Below, piece by piece: positions 53,745 to 62,463 of a stretch of DNA of 64,000 nucleotides; positions within the stretch are counted from its first letter, which is position 1, and the number at the start of each line of letters is the position of its first letter. Below the pieces are notes generated by a model that did not search any database, was not told the origin of the DNA, and saw only the letters and a program-made list of their open reading frames with translations. The position numbers were made by a program, and so were the translations under genes. The stretch is from the NCBI RefSeq assembly GCF_014621695.1, contig NZ_CP061281.1, forward strand, positions 4,154,001 to 4,218,000. Direction: 5' to 3'. The DNA is from Streptomyces xanthii (GTDB lineage Bacteria > Actinomycetota > Actinomycetes > Streptomycetales > Streptomycetaceae).

Positions 53745-55607
53745 GTGTGGGACGTCTTCCTCAGTTACAGCCGCAGAGACGCCGACCTGGTCCGGCCGCT
53801 GTACCGAGCGCTCTCCGAGGCGGGACTGAAGGTGTTCACCGACGAGTCCGCTGTCGCGGGCTTCGCCGGCATCAGTGAAACCATCCGCCGGGCTCTCGCG
53901 GAGTCCCGTGTACTCCTCGCGTACTACTCCACCGGCTATCCGGAGCGCCCTGCCTGCCAATGGGAGCTGACCGCCGCGTTTCTCGCCGGGCTGAGCGAGG
54001 GCGATCCGCGGCGCAGGGTCCTGGTCGTGAACCCTGAGCCCTTCACCGACCACATCCACCCGGTGGAGCTCCGCGACACCCGGCACGGCCGGGCTGAAGA
54101 GCTCGCATCGGACATCGTCCGGCATCTGCGCCAGGTGCCGGGACCCATGCCCCTGGAGATCAAGCCACCGCAGATACACGGCGTGCTGCCGGCGGTCGTG
54201 GGTGAGTTCACCGGTCGACTTCCCGAACTGTGGTGGCTGCACAGTGCGTTGCATGCGCAGGAAGCTCCCCTGGTCACCGGCCGCACCGTGGCCAGGCCCG
54301 TGCAACTGCGCGGGATGCCCGGGATCGGCAAGACCCGGCTCGCCCGGGAGTACGCGATGCGCTTCGGAGCGGCTTTCCCTGGCGGTGTGCACTGGGCGCG
54401 GGCCGACGCGCCATGCCCGCCGGCCGGCGACCTCCTCGGCAACGGCCCCTGCCTGTACATCGTCGACGACGTGCCGTGCGGACTGCCGCCCCGCGCCGCC
54501 GCGGAGCTGGCCGCTCCGCACCCTGCCGTGCGTACCCTGCTGCTCACCCGGAGCCGGGCCTACGGAGGGCTCGGCGAGCACCTCGACCTGGAGCCGCTGC
54601 CGCAGGAGGCCGCTGCTGTGCTCGGCGGCGGATCCGACGTGGTGTACGCGGTCGGAGGGCACGCTGGGGCTCTCGCACTGCTGGGACGAGCCGTGCACGC
54701 GGGGCAGGACGCCACCAGCCTTGTGGCCGGGCTGTACGAACCGGGCCGGTCGCTGCTCGATCTCCTCGCCGGCGAGGAGATCACCGCGGACTACGTACGC
54801 GATGCGCTGACCTCTCCGGGCGAGGCCAGGGACGTGCTGCGTTGCGCGGGCGCGCGTTTCCCGCTGCCGGTGACCGAAGCAGACGCCGCGGCGGCGTTCG
54901 CCGCCGACGGACTGCGGCCGGCGGTCGCGCGCCGTCGTGCGGCGGCGGGGCTGGCCGAACTGACCGCGCGCGGCCTGCTGGAGCCCAGCCCCGGTGGCCA
55001 CCGCCTGCACCCGGTGATCGACCACGCCTGGCGGCACCACGAGCCGGAACCGGCCCGGGCAGAGGTATTGCGTCGGACGGTGCTCTCCCTCCTCGGTGCC
55101 GCCACTACGCTGGGCGGGGTACCAGTCCCCGGAGGGCGGAGGGAGACCGCGCCGATGGCTATGAGTGAGGCTGAGCGGATGGCCGCCTTCGACCTTCAGG
55201 TCGAACTGGTCAGCCGGATCGGTGTGCAGCCGCTGCCCGCGGACGGCGGCAGCCTGCGCGAGGCGCTGACGTCCCTGAACAGCCTCTTCTCCTTCACCCG
55301 CGACACGCTCCACCGCTACAGCGTGGGCCTCCAGGCACCTGCCCTTGCCCCCGATTCGGTGCAGGAACTGGCGGATCGCCTGCTCAATGTCGTGCTGCGG
55401 CCCTTCACCACCGAATGGCATCCCCGACTCCTCGACTGGGAAGCCAGGCGCGCCCCGGACACTGGTCCGCTCGATCACGAACGGGCCTGGGAACAGGCGC
55501 CGGCCATGCGCGCAGCTTTGGTCGGGCTGCAGGCGCCTCTCCAAGAAGTCACTGCCGCTCTCGCTACCATCTCCGGAGCGGATTTCGGTCTCTCGGCGAC
55601 GGGATGA
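53745..55607 (+). CDS. TIR/NB-ARC (NLR-like STAND) protein
   Basis: 620 residues. TIR domain (1-130): VFLSYSRRDADLVRPLYRAL, SRVLLAYYST and CQWELTAAFL, with E74 at the NADase glutamate position. The NB-ARC-type ATPase has Walker A GMPGIGKT (190-197), Walker B LYIVDDV (237-243), LLLTRS sensor (265-270) and a GLPL-like GGHAGAL (304-310). A winged-helix region with ARGLLEPSPGGHRLHPVIDH follows. The last 150 residues are a domain shared with the divergent neighbour, in place of LRR/TPR/WD sensors. It is probably an oligomerising NAD+-cleaving effector; phage defence is inference. Start is GTG. Confidence 0.88.
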   Translation: MWDVFLSYSRRDADLVRPLYRALSEAGLKVFTDESAVAGFAGISETIRRALAESRVLLAYYSTGYPERPACQWELTAAFLAGLSEGDPRRRVLVVNPEPFTDHIHPVELRDTRHGRAEELASDIVRHLRQVPGPMPLEIKPPQIHGVLPAVVGEFTGRLPELWWLHSALHAQEAPLVTGRTVARPVQLRGMPGIGKTRLAREYAMRFGAAFPGGVHWARADAPCPPAGDLLGNGPCLYIVDDVPCGLPPRAAAELAAPHPAVRTLLLTRSRAYGGLGEHLDLEPLPQEAAAVLGGGSDVVYAVGGHAGALALLGRAVHAGQDATSLVAGLYEPGRSLLDLLAGEEITADYVRDALTSPGEARDVLRCAGARFPLPVTEADAAAAFAADGLRPAVARRRAAAGLAELTARGLLEPSPGGHRLHPVIDHAWRHHEPEPARAEVLRRTVLSLLGAATTLGGVPVPGGRRETAPMAMSEAERMAAFDLQVELVSRIGVQPLPADGGSLREALTSLNSLFSFTRDTLHRYSVGLQAPALAPDSVQELADRLLNVVLRPFTTEWHPRLLDWEARRAPDTGPLDHERAWEQAPAMRAALVGLQAPLQEVTAALATISGADFGLSATG

Positions 55608-55723
55608 GCCAGAGCGCATCGAAGCCCAGCGCAGGACTCGGATCTGAAGCAGACAGTGCGGGACCTGGCGGTGATGTGGCTGCCCATTACACATGGTGCA
55701 CGGGGATAGGGACTGCGATGGTT

Positions 55724-56554
55724 TCAAGTGAGCTGAGCCAGCGCACGTAGCGCTTGAGCGGCGGTCGGCCTGTCTCCTGGTGCATGTCGAAGCATCTCGA
55801 GGACGAGTGGGCCCATCGGCCCAGGCATCGTCACAGCTCGGCGGTTGCCGGCGACGATTGCTGCCCGTTGTGCCGGCCTGGGTGCGTTGTCGGGGTAGAT
55901 GACCGCTCGCTTGCCGGTGGCCGCCATGAGGAGGGTGGCGCCGAGTCCATAGATGTCGGCTGCCTGTGTCGGGATGGCCTGGTCTTCGTCGAGGACAGCG
56001 GCCGAGATCTCCGGTGCTTCGTAGTGGACGAGGCAGCCGCGGAAGGGGAAGTCGACGGTGTCGGGGACTGGCTTGCCGTGGGCGAGTGCCAGGTCGATGA
56101 GGTGGGTGCGGTCGGGACCGATGAGGAAGTGGGCGGGCTGGATGTCGCCGTGGGCCCAGCCCGCCTCGTGCAGTTCGGCCAGGGCGCCGGCGCATTCGAA
56201 GGCGGTCTGGATGTCGGGGACTGCGCCGTCTGCACGGGTGCGGGTCCACAGGTGTTGGAGGTCGGGGCCTTCGTGCCAGGGCTGGATGTTCCAGGTGCCC
56301 CGTTCCCAGTCGCCGGAAGCTACGTGCTCGGTGGCGAGGTGGGCGAGGACGGCTGCTTCCCGGCCCGGTGCGCGGGCGGTCCATGGCTGGCCCGGCCACT
56401 GGTCGGTTGCCTCGATGGGGTAGCCGAGTTTGAGGGCGTAGCGGCCTGAGCCGGTGACGATGTTCCACACCGTCGAGCCCCGGCGGTCGAGCACGAGATC
56501 GCACGATGCGATGGACAGGCCGATCATCAGGTGGTCGGGGATGGACGGCGGCAC
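55724..56554 (-). CDS. Protein-kinase-like protein with altered DFG
   Basis: 276 residues with a kinase-like fold. ALKLGYP (K42), E66 in PGREAAVLAHL, catalytic loop HGDIQPAHFL (H135-D137) and DLA (154-156) where DFG is expected are followed by YEAPEIS and ADIYGLGATLLMAATGK as in Hanks kinases. The HGD form resembles InaA/aminoglycoside-type kinases. Metal binding may persist through D154. It heads a cassette with two small proteins, a TPR regulator and a GNAT enzyme. GTG start with AGAGGA upstream. Confidence 0.8.
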   Translation of the reverse strand: MPPSIPDHLMIGLSIASCDLVLDRRGSTVWNIVTGSGRYALKLGYPIEATDQWPGQPWTARAPGREAAVLAHLATEHVASGDWERGTWNIQPWHEGPDLQHLWTRTRADGAVPDIQTAFECAGALAELHEAGWAHGDIQPAHFLIGPDRTHLIDLALAHGKPVPDTVDFPFRGCLVHYEAPEISAAVLDEDQAIPTQAADIYGLGATLLMAATGKRAVIYPDNAPRPAQRAAIVAGNRRAVTMPGPMGPLVLEMLRHAPGDRPTAAQALRALAQLT

Positions 56555-56629
56555 AGAGGTTCCTCTCGCGGGCCGAGCGGGCGCGCCCCCGCCGAGTGCT
56601 TGCGGGCGGGGGCGCTGTGGTGGTCGGGG

Positions 56630-57076
56630 TCAGGCGGCACTGCCGTAGGGGCGGCCGCAGTCCGAGTCGCACTGGGCGAGATTCTCGCCGTCGACCGTCC
56701 AGCGCGCGTCGAACACGCGGAATCCGGTGGCCTTCATCGCGTGGGCGGAGGCGGCGACCAGTTCGGGGTCACGTGCGCCGCCTCCGGGCTTGGGGTTGTG
56801 GTGCAGGAAGCGGCCGGCGAACCGGTCGCAGAGCTCGGCATACTCCTTGGTGTGGAGGATGAGGGCGTGCAGGCCCATGTCGACCTCGTCGGACGGGACC
56901 ATCGGCACGGTGGCCGTCGCGGCGGTCACGAGGAAGGCGACGGCCTGGTCGGCGATCTGCTCGGCGACGTCCCGTTCGACGTGGTCGTGGAGGACGACGA
57001 AGTGGGCGAGGCTCTCGAAGAGGTCGTCGCCGGCCACGTCGCGGCCGGTCTTCAGTGCGCTGTCGGTGATGGTCAT
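56630..57076 (-). CDS. GRDP/DUF1399-like small protein
   Basis: 148 residues. The HALILHTKEYAELCDRFAGR segment followed by FLHHNP matches the DUF1399/glycine-rich-domain pattern HT-x2-Y-x3-C-x8-HH. VVLHDHVERDVAEQIADQAV precedes it, and a C-terminal CDSDCG could bind metal with the histidines. Related small genes often sit beside XRE/TPR regulators in Streptomyces accessory regions. Its ATG overlaps the stop of the upstream gene (ATGA). Function unknown. Confidence 0.65.
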   Translation of the reverse strand: MTITDSALKTGRDVAGDDLFESLAHFVVLHDHVERDVAEQIADQAVAFLVTAATATVPMVPSDEVDMGLHALILHTKEYAELCDRFAGRFLHHNPKPGGGARDPELVAASAHAMKATGFRVFDARWTVDGENLAQCDSDCGRPYGSAA

Positions 57077-57477
57077 GCCTTCTCCTCGATCTCAGACGGG
57101 AAATCGGACTCGGATTCGATCTGCCGTTGGGTCCTGGACTGGTGGAGGCGGTACAGGGCGCTGAAGGCGCGGGCCGAGATCGCCAGGGCCCGCAGGTGGT
57201 CCACCGCGCCGGTGTGCCTCATGCCGTGGACGTCGAGCTGCAGGAGGTAGTGGGCGCTGCGGTACAGCGGCCGGGTGTGGGCGTTCTCGGGGACGACCCC
57301 ACAGGAGACGAGATCGGCGAGCAGCCCGCGCAGCCGGACGGCCCGCTCGGTCACCGATACGGGCGGCGGAAGGGTGAGGCGGATCTGCTGGGCCCACTTC
57401 ACGTCGGCGTCGACCTGCGCGACGTCGATCGGGTAGTCGCGGTGCTGATGCGGTCTGCTGGTCGTCACGGCACTCAC
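57073..57477 (-). CDS. Hypothetical protein, DUF6415-like
   Basis: 134 residues, mainly helical: VSVTERAVRLRGLLADLVSC, then LYRSAHYLLQLDVHGMRHTG and HLRALAISARAFSALYRLHQ. It resembles small actinobacterial proteins labelled DUF6415, but only loosely. Translationally coupled to the downstream GRDP-like gene and divergent from the TPR regulator, so under the same control region (57478-57706). No motif suggests activity. Confidence 0.55.
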   Translation of the reverse strand: MSAVTTSRPHQHRDYPIDVAQVDADVKWAQQIRLTLPPPVSVTERAVRLRGLLADLVSCGVVPENAHTRPLYRSAHYLLQLDVHGMRHTGAVDHLRALAISARAFSALYRLHQSRTQRQIESESDFPSEIEEKA

Positions 57478-57706
57478 CTATGGCTCCCTCGCCTTGTACG
57501 GGACGGGTGGTGGGGCGCCCTCCGGGAGCGCGGGGAGAGCCGATTCGAGTGGCGGCTCCCAGAGGGCGCGTTGTGTTGCGTCACCCAGTACAGGCCCGGC
57601 GGGAGCGGGGGCCCAGGAAAGTTGGGATGGCGGCCGGGAGCGGCGGACCGGAAGGTTTTACCTTCGGGCTTCAGCCGCAGGTCACCACACCGCTACCGTC
57701 CAAGTC

Positions 57707-58978
57707 ATGGAGGCCAACGGGGTACTTCTGGATCGGATGCGAGAACTCGATCTGACTCAGGACGAGTTAGCCGAGGCGTGCAACGACGCGATCGAATCCC
57801 TCACCGGTGCGCGTGGGGCGATGTCGGCGCGCACCGTCTACAACCTGATCTACAGGACCCGTTGGCCACGCACCAAGCAGCGCATGGCGTTGGAGATCGT
57901 GCTCGGGAGGCCCGCTGTCGAGCTGGGCTTCATCCCGCGGACGAGTCCGCCCGTGGAGAGCGAGGATCCTGACGTGCACCGCCGAGCCTTCGGCACCTTG
58001 ACTGCCTCACTGGCACTAGGCGCAGCCCTCCCCGCGACAGCAGCCGCCTCCCAGCACCGGGTCGGGGCCAGTGATGTCGGCCGCCTGCACAGCAAGTTCG
58101 CGGAGATCATCGCCAAGGACCATCGCCAGGGTGGACGGGCCAGCATCGAGCACCAGGCGCTCGCCCTGGCCGGTGAGGCATTGGGCCTGGTGCAGAGCGG
58201 CTCCTGCTCGCAGCGCGTGAAAGGCATGCTGTTCGCCACCGCCGCCTCCTTCACCAGTTCGGCGATGTGGGCCGCGATCGACGGCCGGCGCTTCGATGCC
58301 GCGCAACGCCACTTCGACCGGGCCACCGCCCTGGCCGGCATGTCCGGCGACCAGGCCATCCAGTTCCGCATCTGGTCCCACGCCGGATCCATGTACCGTC
58401 ACCTCGGCCGCCCCGTCGACGCCCTCGCCGCCAACGACGCCGCTCGTCGCCTGCGCATCACCCGCACCGACCCGATGTTCGCCGCCCTCGGCCATGCCCG
58501 ACACGCCGCCATTCACGGCGTCTGCCGCGACCCGCGCGCCATCGAACGCTGCATGGACCTGGCCCTCGACGCCTACGACCGCGCCGAAGCCGACGCACCT
58601 CGTCCTCTCTGGCTCATCGCCTTCTTCGACCGGGCCGAGATCCACTCGCTGGCCACTGCCGCTCACCTCGCCGCCCACGACTACGAAGCGGCCGAGGGGC
58701 ATGCCCACAAGAGCCTCGCCCTCCTGCGTGCCCCGCTGACCCGCTCCCGCGCCATCACCACCACCCGCCTCGCCCGCGCCCAGCTCGGCCAGGGCGACAT
58801 CGGACCAGCCGTCCGCACCGCGATGTCCATGCCCGACCCTCAGGCCGCACACCCCCGCGTCCACGGCATGCTGACCACCTTCGGTTACACCCTCGAACGC
58901 CTCGCCCCCGGCTCCAGCCACGCTCGTCTCTGGGCCGGGTACGCCCACGACCACCACCTCGAAGGACCCACCCGATGA
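57707..58978 (+). CDS. XRE-like regulator with TPR C-terminal domain
   Basis: 423 residues. The N-terminal HTH has an insertion (MRELDLTQDELAEACNDAIE, then MSARTVYNLIYRTRWPRTKQ). A long helical TPR-like domain (about 110-420) carries repeated A-x3-A...A pairs such as FDAAQRHFDRATALAGMSGD and YEAAEGHAHKSLALLRAP. This layout is typical of Streptomyces accessory regulators that sense a small signal or partner. The upstream frame to 57494 is intergenic, and ATG MEANGV was chosen. Coupled (ATGA) to the acetyltransferase gene. Confidence 0.82.
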   Translation: MEANGVLLDRMRELDLTQDELAEACNDAIESLTGARGAMSARTVYNLIYRTRWPRTKQRMALEIVLGRPAVELGFIPRTSPPVESEDPDVHRRAFGTLTASLALGAALPATAAASQHRVGASDVGRLHSKFAEIIAKDHRQGGRASIEHQALALAGEALGLVQSGSCSQRVKGMLFATAASFTSSAMWAAIDGRRFDAAQRHFDRATALAGMSGDQAIQFRIWSHAGSMYRHLGRPVDALAANDAARRLRITRTDPMFAALGHARHAAIHGVCRDPRAIERCMDLALDAYDRAEADAPRPLWLIAFFDRAEIHSLATAAHLAAHDYEAAEGHAHKSLALLRAPLTRSRAITTTRLARAQLGQGDIGPAVRTAMSMPDPQAAHPRVHGMLTTFGYTLERLAPGSSHARLWAGYAHDHHLEGPTR

Positions 58979-59523
58979 CCCTCGACGTCACCCTGGAACA
59001 CGCCCACGACATCGACACCGTGTGGGAGACCCTCATCGACCTCTACGCCCAGGTCCGCGCCGACCAGCTCCACCTCCCGCACTACTCGGTGGAGCGCTAC
59101 GCCGAACGCCTCGCCCGACACGGCAAGGAACCGGGCTGGGAGACCGTCATCGCCCGCATCGACGGCACCCCCGTCGGCTACGGCTACTGCAACACCCTCA
59201 CCCCGGTCACCGACCGCTGGTGGCAGCGAACCGCTCCCGAACCCGCCCCCGAGATCGCGTCCCGCACCACGGTCGCGATCAAGGAAATGATGGTCCTGGA
59301 CACCCACCGTCGTCGCGGTGTCGCCCGCGCCTTCCACGACTCCCTCCTCGCCGGCCGTGAGGAGGAGCAGGCTTCCCTGATGGTGTCCCCGGCCAACCAG
59401 GACGGCCGTGTCCAGGCCCTCTACGAGAAGTGGGGCTACGAGTCGATCGGGCGCTCGCAGTCGGCACCGGACGCGCCTGCGCTGACGGTCATGATCCGGC
59501 CCGTCCGACTGCCGACCTCCTGA
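58975..59523 (+). CDS. GNAT-family N-acetyltransferase
   Basis: 182 residues of the GNAT fold. The acetyl-CoA pyrophosphate loop is in MVLDTHRRRGVARAFHDSLL (RxxGVA), and beta-strand IKEMMVLDT and the late RVQALYEKWGYESIG are canonical. It overlaps the regulator stop by 4 nt. The substrate is unknown; it could be an antibiotic, a protein or a small metabolite. Confidence 0.9.
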   Translation: MTLDVTLEHAHDIDTVWETLIDLYAQVRADQLHLPHYSVERYAERLARHGKEPGWETVIARIDGTPVGYGYCNTLTPVTDRWWQRTAPEPAPEIASRTTVAIKEMMVLDTHRRRGVARAFHDSLLAGREEEQASLMVSPANQDGRVQALYEKWGYESIGRSQSAPDAPALTVMIRPVRLPTS

Positions 59524-59550
59524 TCCGGCAAGCATGGCTGCTCCTCGGGC

Positions 59551-59898
59551 TCAGTAGGCGATGGTCCCGTTCACGGGTTCCTGGCGCTTGGCCCACGTAT
59601 GGAACTTCTCGAAGAGAGTGGTGGTGAACAACCCTGCTGCGAACGTGGCATCCCATTGTGTGCCGTCCACAGGAAGGATGTTGCGGGTCCGGATGAACAC
59701 CATGCCAGGGTGGCTGTTCATGGTGAAGGTGGCAGTCGCCCTGACACCGTCGAGATGATCTCCAAACGCGATCCGCAGGAGGGCACCTTCCTGCCCCTCT
59801 TCGGTCATCCCCTGCTGTATCTCCTCGGTAGCGACCTCGCGGAAATGCTGCAGATAAGCCTCGGCCTCGGGGGTGCCGGGGTGCACGCCGATGGACAT
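59551..59898 (-). CDS. Hypothetical protein downstream of the relaxase
   Basis: 115 residues: TPEAEAYLQHFREVATEEIQ, then GALLRIAFGDHLDGVRATAT, HPGMVFIRTRNILPVDGTQW and LFTTTLFEKFHTWAKRQEPV. A small alpha/beta protein without a recognised domain. GGCAGGAGGAGCCG gives an excellent ribosome site before the ATG. It lies 101 nt after the relaxase on the same strand and may be expressed with the mobilisation operon. Confidence 0.7.
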   Translation of the reverse strand: MSIGVHPGTPEAEAYLQHFREVATEEIQQGMTEEGQEGALLRIAFGDHLDGVRATATFTMNSHPGMVFIRTRNILPVDGTQWDATFAAGLFTTTLFEKFHTWAKRQEPVNGTIAY

Positions 59899-59999
59899 CG
59901 GCTCCTCCTGCCCAAAAGGGACGGTCGTCGCAGGACCGAATGTCCATATTCTTGCGTCTGCGACCTCGCGCTGCCCGGTGGAACCAACCCCTGAGCCCT

Positions 60000-61709
60000 T
60001 CAGCGGGAACGGCCCGACCGGGGCACCGTCGGCGTACCCATCGGTGTTCCCTGGGCGCCGAAGAACGGCCCATGATGTGGCCGGTTGGCATGGCCGCTGC
60101 GTGCCTGCGCCGCGCGGGCCCGTGCGCTGGGGGCGGGACGGGCCGCAAGTCGCTGGATACGCCAGGTCAGGACACGGGCCGGCGAGGCTGCGTCGTCCAG
60201 GGCCCGCTGATGGGCCGCTTGCTGGAGAAGCCGTTGGGGATCATGTCCTGCCGCTTCGGCGTCGGCCAGAACAGTGGACAGGGCACCGAAGCCAGGGTCC
60301 TCGATGATCTCCCCAGCGTGCTCCGGAACGGCCCGGTGAAGATGGCGGATGTGCTGGTCGGCGACATGCTGGGGTGGCCGACGCTGAGTGAGGGCGGCCA
60401 GCGGTAGGGCTGCGGCCTGGTCGTAGGCGCTCTCCAGGTGGCTCAGGGTCTGGCGGGCGGCGGCTGCCTGCTGACCGTGATGGCGGAGCTCGTGCCAGCG
60501 GGCGGCAGCGACGACCACGAGGATCGCGGCGTCGAGGAACATCGCGAGCAGGGCACCGTCCCGGGGCGCAGGCTCGCGAAGGATGGCACGCACGGCGCCG
60601 CGTAGGGCACGGGCGTGCTGGTGGTCGGGCTGGGTTCGGGAGCGAGTGGCTCGCTCGAACTGCGCGGCGGCCTGCTGTAGATGGGAGCGTGCGCCCTTGG
60701 GCGCGACAAGAGGTAGTGCGTCGAGGGCCTCGCCGAACGCGGCCAAGTGCGCTTGCGCGGCTGCGTCGTCATGGCGTTCCAAGTGGTGCGGGATGCGCTC
60801 CGTGGACGCGGTGGCCCGGTGCCAGGGATTGGTCTCGCGCGACCCCTGTAGCTGCTGATAGTCGGTGGCGTCGAGGCGCCGACGGATCTTGGGCAGTGAC
60901 AGGTCAGGAGCGAGGGTGGATCCGGAGTACCAGACGGGCTCGCCGGCCTGGTTGATGTCACCGGCGAGGGCGACGGTGTAGCCGCGCACGTCTCCTGAGG
61001 GGAAGTGCTTGATCTCTACGCGGACCCCGTCCATGGCTTCCAACAGGCGGACGAACTCTTCGGTGCTCGTTGCCGCGGCTACGGCCGTGCGCACGGTGGT
61101 CCGCAAACGTTCGCGGGCACTGTGCGCCTGACCCGTGCGCTTGGCCTTCTCCTGTTCGGCGCGGGTGGGTCGCTTGGCGGCCGTGCGGTCGCCGCGGACC
61201 ACTTGCTGGAGCCCGTACTCCTTCTCGACGGCTGCGAGTTCGCGGTCGGCGGTGAGGTAGTCGTTCCAGTGGCGGGCGGTGCGCAGGTCGGCGCGGACCT
61301 TGGTGGCGGCGATGTGGATGTGATCCGGGGCGTGGCGGACGGCGACCCAGCGGCAGGCGTCAGGGTCGTCCTTGGGCGCGATGCCTGTGGCGGCGACAAC
61401 GCGGCGGGCGATGTCGGCCCAGTCGTCGTCGCTGAGGTGGCGGTCGGTGTCGGCGGCGCGGATCGAGCAGTGCCACACGTGTTGTTCGGGGGTGCGGCCC
61501 AGTCGCTTCGCCTGTTTGACGTGCAGGTCGAGGTCGGCGACGAGTTCCTTCCTGGCGGTGTCGAAGTCGTCGGCGCGACCAGGGTCGGGGGCGAAGCCGT
61601 CCCAGGAGGCGACCAGGTGAGGGTCGGTGTGGTCCTTGGCCTTCTTGGTGTCGTACAGGTAGCGGATGAGGCCGGCGGTGCTCTTGCCGCCGCTGATCTT
61701 GGCGATCAT
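60000..61709 (-). CDS. Relaxase/mobilisation nuclease (MobP-like)
   Basis: 569 residues. It begins MIAKISGGKSTAGLIRYLYD, where a Tyr near 17-19 is the candidate nicking residue. The metal-binding histidine motif is in WVAVRHAPDHIHIAATKV, with EQHVWHCSIRAADTDRHLSD before it. The long C-terminal half is helical with a hydrophobic stretch (MFLDAAILVVVAAARW). It should nick oriT and pilot single-strand transfer of the element. The ATG overlaps the MobC stop (4 nt). Relaxases are unusual in classical AICEs, so the element looks like a mobilisable island. Confidence 0.88.
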   Translation of the reverse strand: MIAKISGGKSTAGLIRYLYDTKKAKDHTDPHLVASWDGFAPDPGRADDFDTARKELVADLDLHVKQAKRLGRTPEQHVWHCSIRAADTDRHLSDDDWADIARRVVAATGIAPKDDPDACRWVAVRHAPDHIHIAATKVRADLRTARHWNDYLTADRELAAVEKEYGLQQVVRGDRTAAKRPTRAEQEKAKRTGQAHSARERLRTTVRTAVAAATSTEEFVRLLEAMDGVRVEIKHFPSGDVRGYTVALAGDINQAGEPVWYSGSTLAPDLSLPKIRRRLDATDYQQLQGSRETNPWHRATASTERIPHHLERHDDAAAQAHLAAFGEALDALPLVAPKGARSHLQQAAAQFERATRSRTQPDHQHARALRGAVRAILREPAPRDGALLAMFLDAAILVVVAAARWHELRHHGQQAAAARQTLSHLESAYDQAAALPLAALTQRRPPQHVADQHIRHLHRAVPEHAGEIIEDPGFGALSTVLADAEAAGHDPQRLLQQAAHQRALDDAASPARVLTWRIQRLAARPAPSARARAAQARSGHANRPHHGPFFGAQGTPMGTPTVPRSGRSR

Positions 61710-62434
61710 CCGGCCGCCTTGTTGGCGACGGTCTGGTTCGTGGCCTGGGCAATGTGGCGGACGGCTGTGCCAACGGCGGTGAGCGTGAGGCCGGTCTGGG
61801 CCAGCAGCCCGCTGTCCCCAGGGTGTGGATGGCCGCCGGAGTTGAGTTTCCGGGCGATCTGGTTGACGTTGTGGCCGATCCTGGCGACCTGCTGGCGCAG
61901 GGCGTTCAGCTCGTCGATGTAGTCGTCGAGGGCCGTGCGTTGGCCGGCGGGTGCGAGGTCGCCGTGGACGTGGCCCAGAGCGACGAGGGCCACGTAGTGG
62001 GCGCCGCTGATGTTCAGCGACCTGGCCTTGCTGACGATGGCGGCCTTCTCCTCGGCGCTGTAGCGGGCGTCGACGCGATCTTTGCGGCGTCCCTCGGGGT
62101 TGGGCTTGCGGCGGCGGGCGACTCGTCGCAGGGCGGCTTCGTCGGCGGCACGCGGCAGCGGGACGGGCACGTCAGCGACGGGCTGTTCCTCCTCGGGCAC
62201 CCCCTGGTGCCCGATTGCCTCCGCCACCCCCGGGGCGGAGGCTTCCCCGTGGGACCGGCCGGTGGACGGTCCAGCGGGATACCTTGCTGGCTCGGTGGAA
62301 GCTTTCGTGTTCGGCTTCACCTCCGGTGTCGTGGTCGGCAGTTGCTGCTTCGGAATGCGCATGAGGGCCTGTTCTGTGTGGGGTGAGGGTGCGGGCGTGA
62401 CCTGGACGGAGCTCGTCCCCGTGCTGACCGGCAC
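61706..62434 (-). CDS. MobC-family relaxosome protein
   Basis: 242 residues in the longest form. The C-terminal half is MobC. It has a ribbon-helix-helix-like start (RVDARYSAEEKAAIVSKARS), LNISGAHYVALVALGHVHGD, and the hallmark ARIGHNVNQIARKLNSGG. The N-terminal 90 residues are disordered and Pro-rich. It helps the relaxase recognise oriT. Start is uncertain: a GTG at 62434 or an ATG at 62362 (MRIPKQQLP), neither with a good Shine-Dalgarno. Translationally coupled to the relaxase. Confidence 0.88.
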   Translation of the reverse strand: MPVSTGTSSVQVTPAPSPHTEQALMRIPKQQLPTTTPEVKPNTKASTEPARYPAGPSTGRSHGEASAPGVAEAIGHQGVPEEEQPVADVPVPLPRAADEAALRRVARRRKPNPEGRRKDRVDARYSAEEKAAIVSKARSLNISGAHYVALVALGHVHGDLAPAGQRTALDDYIDELNALRQQVARIGHNVNQIARKLNSGGHPHPGDSGLLAQTGLTLTAVGTAVRHIAQATNQTVANKAAG

Positions 62435-62463
62435 GGGGACGAGGCGCAGGTGCTGGGCGGCGG

